This document shows positions 4,632 to 7,870 of a stretch of DNA of 7,870 bases, in pieces. How positions within the stretch are numbered: the stretch's first letter is position 1; each line of letters starts with the position of its first letter. Source of the stretch: Bacteroidia bacterium (GTDB lineage: Bacteria > Bacteroidota > Bacteroidia > JAESSM01 > NORP286). A model generated the notes under the pieces. That model was not told the DNA's origin, did not search any database, and saw only the letters and a list, made by a program, of their open reading frames with translations. A program made the position numbers and the translations under genes. The stretch is taken from assembly GCA_016764115.1 (NCBI GenBank), contig JAESSM010000097.1, positions 1 through 7,870 of the forward strand. Direction: 5' to 3'.

Positions 4632-6869
4632 CTAAATAATCTGTGCCAAACTAAACCAAACAGTTCTACCTATTGCGGGTATATCGTATTTATAAAAACC
4701 CGGATAAGAATATTTTTTATTCAATAAATTTTTCACTGAAATGGATATTACCGTTGGCTTTTTAGACGAATCCGATCCTCTTTTGGAGACTCTCTGATCA
4801 TCTTTGCCGAGTAAATACAAATTTCTACTTGTAATCGTAAAATCAAAAAGAAAATATTTGTTGATGTTGTATGGTGTAGATTTTCCTAAAACAAGGTTAT
4901 TCTCAATATTATTTTGTGATGCGATGTAATCATCAATGTAATAAGCCTGTATACTAATATTAAGTTTATCCAGAGTATAATTCAGGCTTCCATTAAATAA
5001 CAGATCAGGAAAAAGTTTTACTTTTTCTTCATTTTCGTCCTGATCCAATGTTAAAGAACTCTGTTTGGAAACGTTAATTATTCCTGAAACTGATTTTATT
5101 TTGAAGCTTGTGCTAAGTTCTATACCATAAGAGGCAATATTTGTTAGATTTATAGGTTTTGAAATACCACCTTTTTGTTCAATGACTATGATCGAATCAA
5201 TTAAATTTCGAAAGCCATTCAATTGAAACGTAATATTTTTAATTGGTGTAATTCCGATAGATGCTTCCACTGTTTTAGCTATTTCTGGGCTGAGTGATGC
5301 ATTTCCGATTATTCCATCATCCGAATTATACGGAGGATTCGGACTAAAAAGCTGTGACGGAGTCGGTGCTCTAAAAGACGTTCCGTATAATAGTTTGGTA
5401 TATAATTTATCTGAGAATGCATAAACAGTTGCTAAGCGGTAATTAAGTTTGTTCCCATAAATATTATGTTTGTCATAACGAAATCCACCGGTAAATGTAC
5501 CCTTCGGTGAAAAGTACCAGATTCCCTGTGTAAATAATCCAAAATTTGTAAATTTATTTTCACCTACGGTAATAACAGGGTCATTTGTATCGTTGGTGGT
5601 TTTGTTGATCTTATAATAACTTAATAAGTCATGATTATCTTTACTGTTATCAGCACCGATCATAAAATTGAGTCGGTCTGATATATTGAAACTCAAATCT
5701 CCAATGAGGTCCAGCGCTTTATAGCCGGCATCTGTTTTTATGTTGAATCCATCTGTTGGAGAAGGGTGATCATCTATGATATTGTTATCCATTATTTTAC
5801 CTGAAGAATATGCAACAGAAAGGTTAGCTGATAACACACTATCTAAATATACCCCATTGAAGTTCTGTTTTATGAACAAATTCCTGATATTGATACGGGT
5901 GTTGTTTAATATTGGATTTTTCTCATAAAACCGTCCGTTATTATCTAGTTCCTGGTAATAACCATAAGTAGTGAATTTTCCGAAAGATGGCTTTACATTG
6001 AAAGAACCATACATTGACAAAGGGCGTGAAAAATCATTCTCAGTTGTATAATCGAATGGTTTAATACCCGGATAATCATTATTCAGTTCATCTCGGAGTG
6101 TTTCAGAAGAAACCGGTAAACGAAGTCCACTCCGGTCAATTTTCTCGCTCAAAAAGCTGAGAGTAAAACCTGTTTTTTCAGTACTTTGTCCTACAGCAAA
6201 TTCAAACCTTCCATTTGACAAACTTCCATCTCCATAAGAGATAACAGACGAACTATTCAGATCTTCAGCTGATTTGGTAATGATGTTTACCACACCTAGA
6301 AAGGCGTTAGCCCCATACAAAGCAGAGGCTGGCCCTCGAATTACCTCTATCTGTTTTACCATTACCATTGGTATTAACTCAGGGCCAAGAAAATTTTGTG
6401 ACGTAGAACGAAATGATACAGGTTGCCCATCGATCATTACCTTAAGGATCCTGCTGGAAGCACCTCGACCGCCATTGATTCCACGTACAGATGCGTTATG
6501 TGTTACATGGTCGGTCGTAACAAAAAAACCAGGTATAGATTGCAAAGCTTCACCAACTGACATGAATCCTCTTTCGCGTATATCCTTTTCGCTGATCACA
6601 TCAATAATGGCAGGGGCTTCGGATATTTTCTGGCTTTTCCTTGATGCACTTACTACCTGGATATCAAGCAAATCTTCCAGACTCATTTCATGAATTTCTT
6701 CTTCAGGGGCTTCTCCCTCTTCTTTTACTTCGGGTAATATGCCTAACAGGGATTTAAAAGCATCCGATATTGTGTCTGTTTTCTCCTTGTCCTGCGCAAA
6801 TAAATTGACAGGTAAAAAAAAACAATTCAAAACTAATGTAGCAACAATTCCTATTCTAAATAAGCTCAT
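4632..6869 (-). CDS. TonB-dependent outer-membrane receptor
   Basis: A 745-residue receptor that would import or sense a ligand at the outer membrane using TonB energy. The signal peptide is about residues 1-25 (cleavage at LFA/QDK). An acidic extension, about 26-62, contains a Glu-rich run. MSLEDLLDIQVVSASRK (62-78) is the TonB-box-like entry motif. The plug spans about 79-200: APAIIDVISEKDI, GEALQSIPGF, ASVRGINGG, VMIDGQPV, QIEVIRGPASALYGANAFLGVVNIITK. The rest is a beta-barrel with Bacteroidota-type strands and the conserved LLYGTSFRAPTPSQLF segment. There is no SusC-like carboxypeptidase-D domain, no STN domain, and no SusD gene beside it. The SLEDLL..VVSASRK style is, as I recall, shared with receptors found next to YfiR-family and signalling genes in other phyla. 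The start is an ATG at 6869 in A/T-rich sequence. The protein ends LAQII rather than in a terminal aromatic residue, although WFSL precedes it. The substrate cannot be predicted. Confidence 0.95.
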   Translation of the reverse strand: MSLFRIGIVATLVLNCFFLPVNLFAQDKEKTDTISDAFKSLLGILPEVKEEGEAPEEEIHEMSLEDLLDIQVVSASRKSQKISEAPAIIDVISEKDIRERGFMSVGEALQSIPGFFVTTDHVTHNASVRGINGGRGASSRILKVMIDGQPVSFRSTSQNFLGPELIPMVMVKQIEVIRGPASALYGANAFLGVVNIITKSAEDLNSSSVISYGDGSLSNGRFEFAVGQSTEKTGFTLSFLSEKIDRSGLRLPVSSETLRDELNNDYPGIKPFDYTTENDFSRPLSMYGSFNVKPSFGKFTTYGYYQELDNNGRFYEKNPILNNTRINIRNLFIKQNFNGVYLDSVLSANLSVAYSSGKIMDNNIIDDHPSPTDGFNIKTDAGYKALDLIGDLSFNISDRLNFMIGADNSKDNHDLLSYYKINKTTNDTNDPVITVGENKFTNFGLFTQGIWYFSPKGTFTGGFRYDKHNIYGNKLNYRLATVYAFSDKLYTKLLYGTSFRAPTPSQLFSPNPPYNSDDGIIGNASLSPEIAKTVEASIGITPIKNITFQLNGFRNLIDSIIVIEQKGGISKPINLTNIASYGIELSTSFKIKSVSGIINVSKQSSLTLDQDENEEKVKLFPDLLFNGSLNYTLDKLNISIQAYYIDDYIASQNNIENNLVLGKSTPYNINKYFLFDFTITSRNLYLLGKDDQRVSKRGSDSSKKPTVISISVKNLLNKKYSYPGFYKYDIPAIGRTVWFSLAQII

Positions 6870-7087
6870 ATTTTATTAATAGAAAATTAGTTACAGACAA
6901 TTTCCCTCATATATCCGAAACACCCTGAAAAATACTAAAATCTTTAGAAAAATTAGTAAGAAATGATAAAATCGAAAGTGCAGAACTTTATTAAATTTCC
7001 CACAAAATATTCCGATAAAGTGTAAAATTTGTTCACAGTTATTAAATTTATCTATACTAATATTGTTGAATATTTTCGAGCTGAATC

Positions 7088-7095
7088 CAAATATA
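7088..7095 (-). promoter_or_regulatory. Candidate Bacteroidota -7 element for the receptor gene
   Basis: The minus strand reads TATATTTG, a full match to TAnnTTTG. The nearest upstream TTG is only 13 bp away, shorter than the usual ~19-bp spacing, so the -33 partner is poor. Use of this site would leave a leader of about 210 nt before the ATG at 6869. Confidence 0.35.
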
Positions 7096-7192
7096 ATGGG
7101 GAAAGAATCAATACACCAGTATTTTACTTAGACAATACAGCAGTAGATAGTTAGTGCCTAAATTGTGTAAAGAAAGAAGGGACTGATAGATG

Positions 7193-7208
7193 CGATAGAG
7201 CTCTATCG
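7193..7208. promoter_or_regulatory. Perfect 16-bp palindrome (operator or hairpin)
   Basis: CGATAGAG followed directly by its exact complement CTCTATCG, with no spacer. On the plus strand it is preceded by another GATAGA (7185-7190) and followed by TCTTTT. It lies 57 bp past the stop of the upstream T9SS gene and about 100 bp upstream of the candidate receptor -7 element. Both an upstream operator for the receptor and part of a 3' structure for the preceding gene are possible. Confidence 0.5.
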
Positions 7209-7218
7209 TCTTTTAAGA

Positions 7219-7238
7219 TACTGTAATCTCTGACAGTA
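7219..7238 (-). terminator. Dyad just past the T9SS cargo gene (possible terminator)
   Basis: TACTGT (7219-7224) and ACAGTA (7233-7238) are perfect arms around an 8-nt loop, 27 bp after the stop codon at 7265. On the minus strand the stem is followed by TCTTAAAAG, a poor U-tract, so termination here is plausible but weak. Confidence 0.35.
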
Positions 7239-7264
7239 AGCAACCCAAGCATTATAAGTTAGTA

Positions 7265-7870
7265 TTACTCAGGGTGGATATAATTTAACTTTTTGATAGC
7301 CCTTTTATTACCGCAATAAACAGATACAAAATAAAAGCCCGATTCTAAAAACACTGCTTTTTCTTGCAAAACCCAACGTACTTCTTTGACTCCTTTTTCA
7401 AAATCACGGAATTTATACAACTCTCTTCCTGAAATATCATATATTCTAATATCATCAATAACCAATCCGCTCTCAATTATTACATATTCACCGGACGGAT
7501 TAGGGTACAGTTTAACGAAATTATTATCGGCTTTTTGAGATTTAATACCTGTAGGCCAGGCAACAAAAACTTCTTTTGAATACATATTAAATTCAATGTT
7601 ATCAGTAAATGTAGCGGTTGGCCATATGAGAATTACATCCTTGTTATTTTCTTGTGTAAATAAAGTAGGATCAATAAACAAATCCATTTCCTTAACGTAG
7701 CTACTATCTCGTTGGATACTCACATTATTAAGTGTATCTGAAAATGAAGTTTGAAGATCGTTTGGAACATTTGGAGGAATGGTGTCAGTGATCATATAAT
7801 TGATCTTCAGATTAGAAGCAGGAAATAGCGCAGTATCTTCATTTAAGAGTCTAAGTTGATACTTGATAGT
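7265..7870 (-). CDS. C-terminal part of a T9SS-secreted protein with type A sorting domain (5' truncated by window)
   Basis: The frame is open to the right edge, giving 201 visible C-terminal residues; the Met at 7795 is internal, because coding-like sequence (LRLLNEDTALFPASNLKINY) continues upstream of it. DTIPPNVP, at visible residues 29-36, resembles the linker that often starts a Fn3-like or Ig-like beta domain in Bacteroidota secreted proteins. Two IWPT/AWPTG motifs follow in a beta-rich stretch. The last ~80 residues form a Por-secretion type A sorting domain: VKLYPNPSGEYVIIES, IRIYDISGREL, LESGFYFVSVY and a Lys-rich end. Such domains direct outer-membrane translocation through the Type IX system and are normally removed at the cell surface. 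The protein's own activity lies in the missing N-terminal part and cannot be stated. It is separated from the receptor by 395 bp with dyads, so it is probably not in the same operon. Confidence 0.88.
   Translation of the reverse strand, partial: TIKYQLRLLNEDTALFPASNLKINYMITDTIPPNVPNDLQTSFSDTLNNVSIQRDSSYVKEMDLFIDPTLFTQENNKDVILIWPTATFTDNIEFNMYSKEVFVAWPTGIKSQKADNNFVKLYPNPSGEYVIIESGLVIDDIRIYDISGRELYKFRDFEKGVKEVRWVLQEKAVFLESGFYFVSVYCGNKRAIKKLNYIHPE

Larger units (their letters stand above)
6870..7264. other. 395-bp intergenic region upstream of the receptor gene
   Basis: No supported gene on either strand; the longest suggestive reading is an 11-codon plus-strand ORF at 7096-7131. The right part, nearest the upstream gene's stop codon, carries a 6-bp dyad (7219-7238) and a perfect 16-bp palindrome (7193-7208). 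A -7-like element lies at 7088-7095. The part from 6870 to 7080 is very A/T-rich and shows nothing I can name. It would be the roughly 210-nt leader of the receptor mRNA if the -7 candidate is used. Confidence 0.7.

Noticed and set aside
6274..6693. 139-codon plus-strand ORF opposite the receptor
   Set aside because: It lies wholly antisense to the highly recognisable receptor plug domain and has no family-like features; a shadow of the coding strand.
7096..7131. Short plus-strand ORF MGKESIHQYFT, with a following frame reading LDNTAVDS, as a possible insertion-sequence remnant
   Set aside because: Only 11 codons, no terminal inverted repeats or target duplication visible, and no confident match to a transposase family.

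Overview
The window looks like a chromosomal segment of a Bacteroidota bacterium, probably Cytophagales-like. The evidence is low GC, start codons preceded by A/T-rich stretches without Shine-Dalgarno sequences, matches to the Bacteroidota sigma -7 element (TAnnTTTG), a C-terminal Type IX secretion sorting domain, a lipoprotein with an acidic tract right after the lipidated Cys, and a SpoIIE-type phosphatase of the style common in that phylum. There are no RNA genes, CRISPR arrays or intact mobile elements.

Layout, left to right. The 3' end of a plus-strand gene (2-388) encodes the C-terminus of a membrane protein with three predicted TM helices. Everything else is on the minus strand. In transcription order (right to left): the C-terminal ~200 residues of a secreted T9SS cargo protein (7265-7870, partial); a 395-bp intergenic region with two dyads and a candidate promoter; a complete TonB-dependent outer-membrane receptor (4632-6869); a complete Leu/Ile/Val-type substrate-binding lipoprotein (3107-4444); and a complete inner-membrane YfiR-like/coiled-coil/TM/PAS/PP2C phosphatase (450-2810). 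The phosphatase ends 61 bp from the convergent left-hand gene.

The main functional idea is that the three complete genes form an envelope-spanning sensory module. An outer-membrane receptor and a solute-binding lipoprotein (with a possible surface-export signal) would detect or deliver a small molecule. A YfiR-like periplasmic domain would pass the state through a long coiled coil and one membrane helix to a cytoplasmic PAS and SpoIIE-type Ser/Thr phosphatase. No ABC permease or ATPase gene is visible, which favours sensing over transport for the binding protein. This is inference from gene content and order. The 187-bp and 296-bp gaps mean single-transcript expression is not assured.

At the DNA level, the gaps flanking the binding-protein gene contain degenerate 7-bp-periodic sequence. 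In one gap it is arranged as facing arrays with a perfect 12-bp inverted repeat. The phosphatase gene carries a 25-bp near-perfect direct repeat exactly 900 bp apart in the same reading frame.
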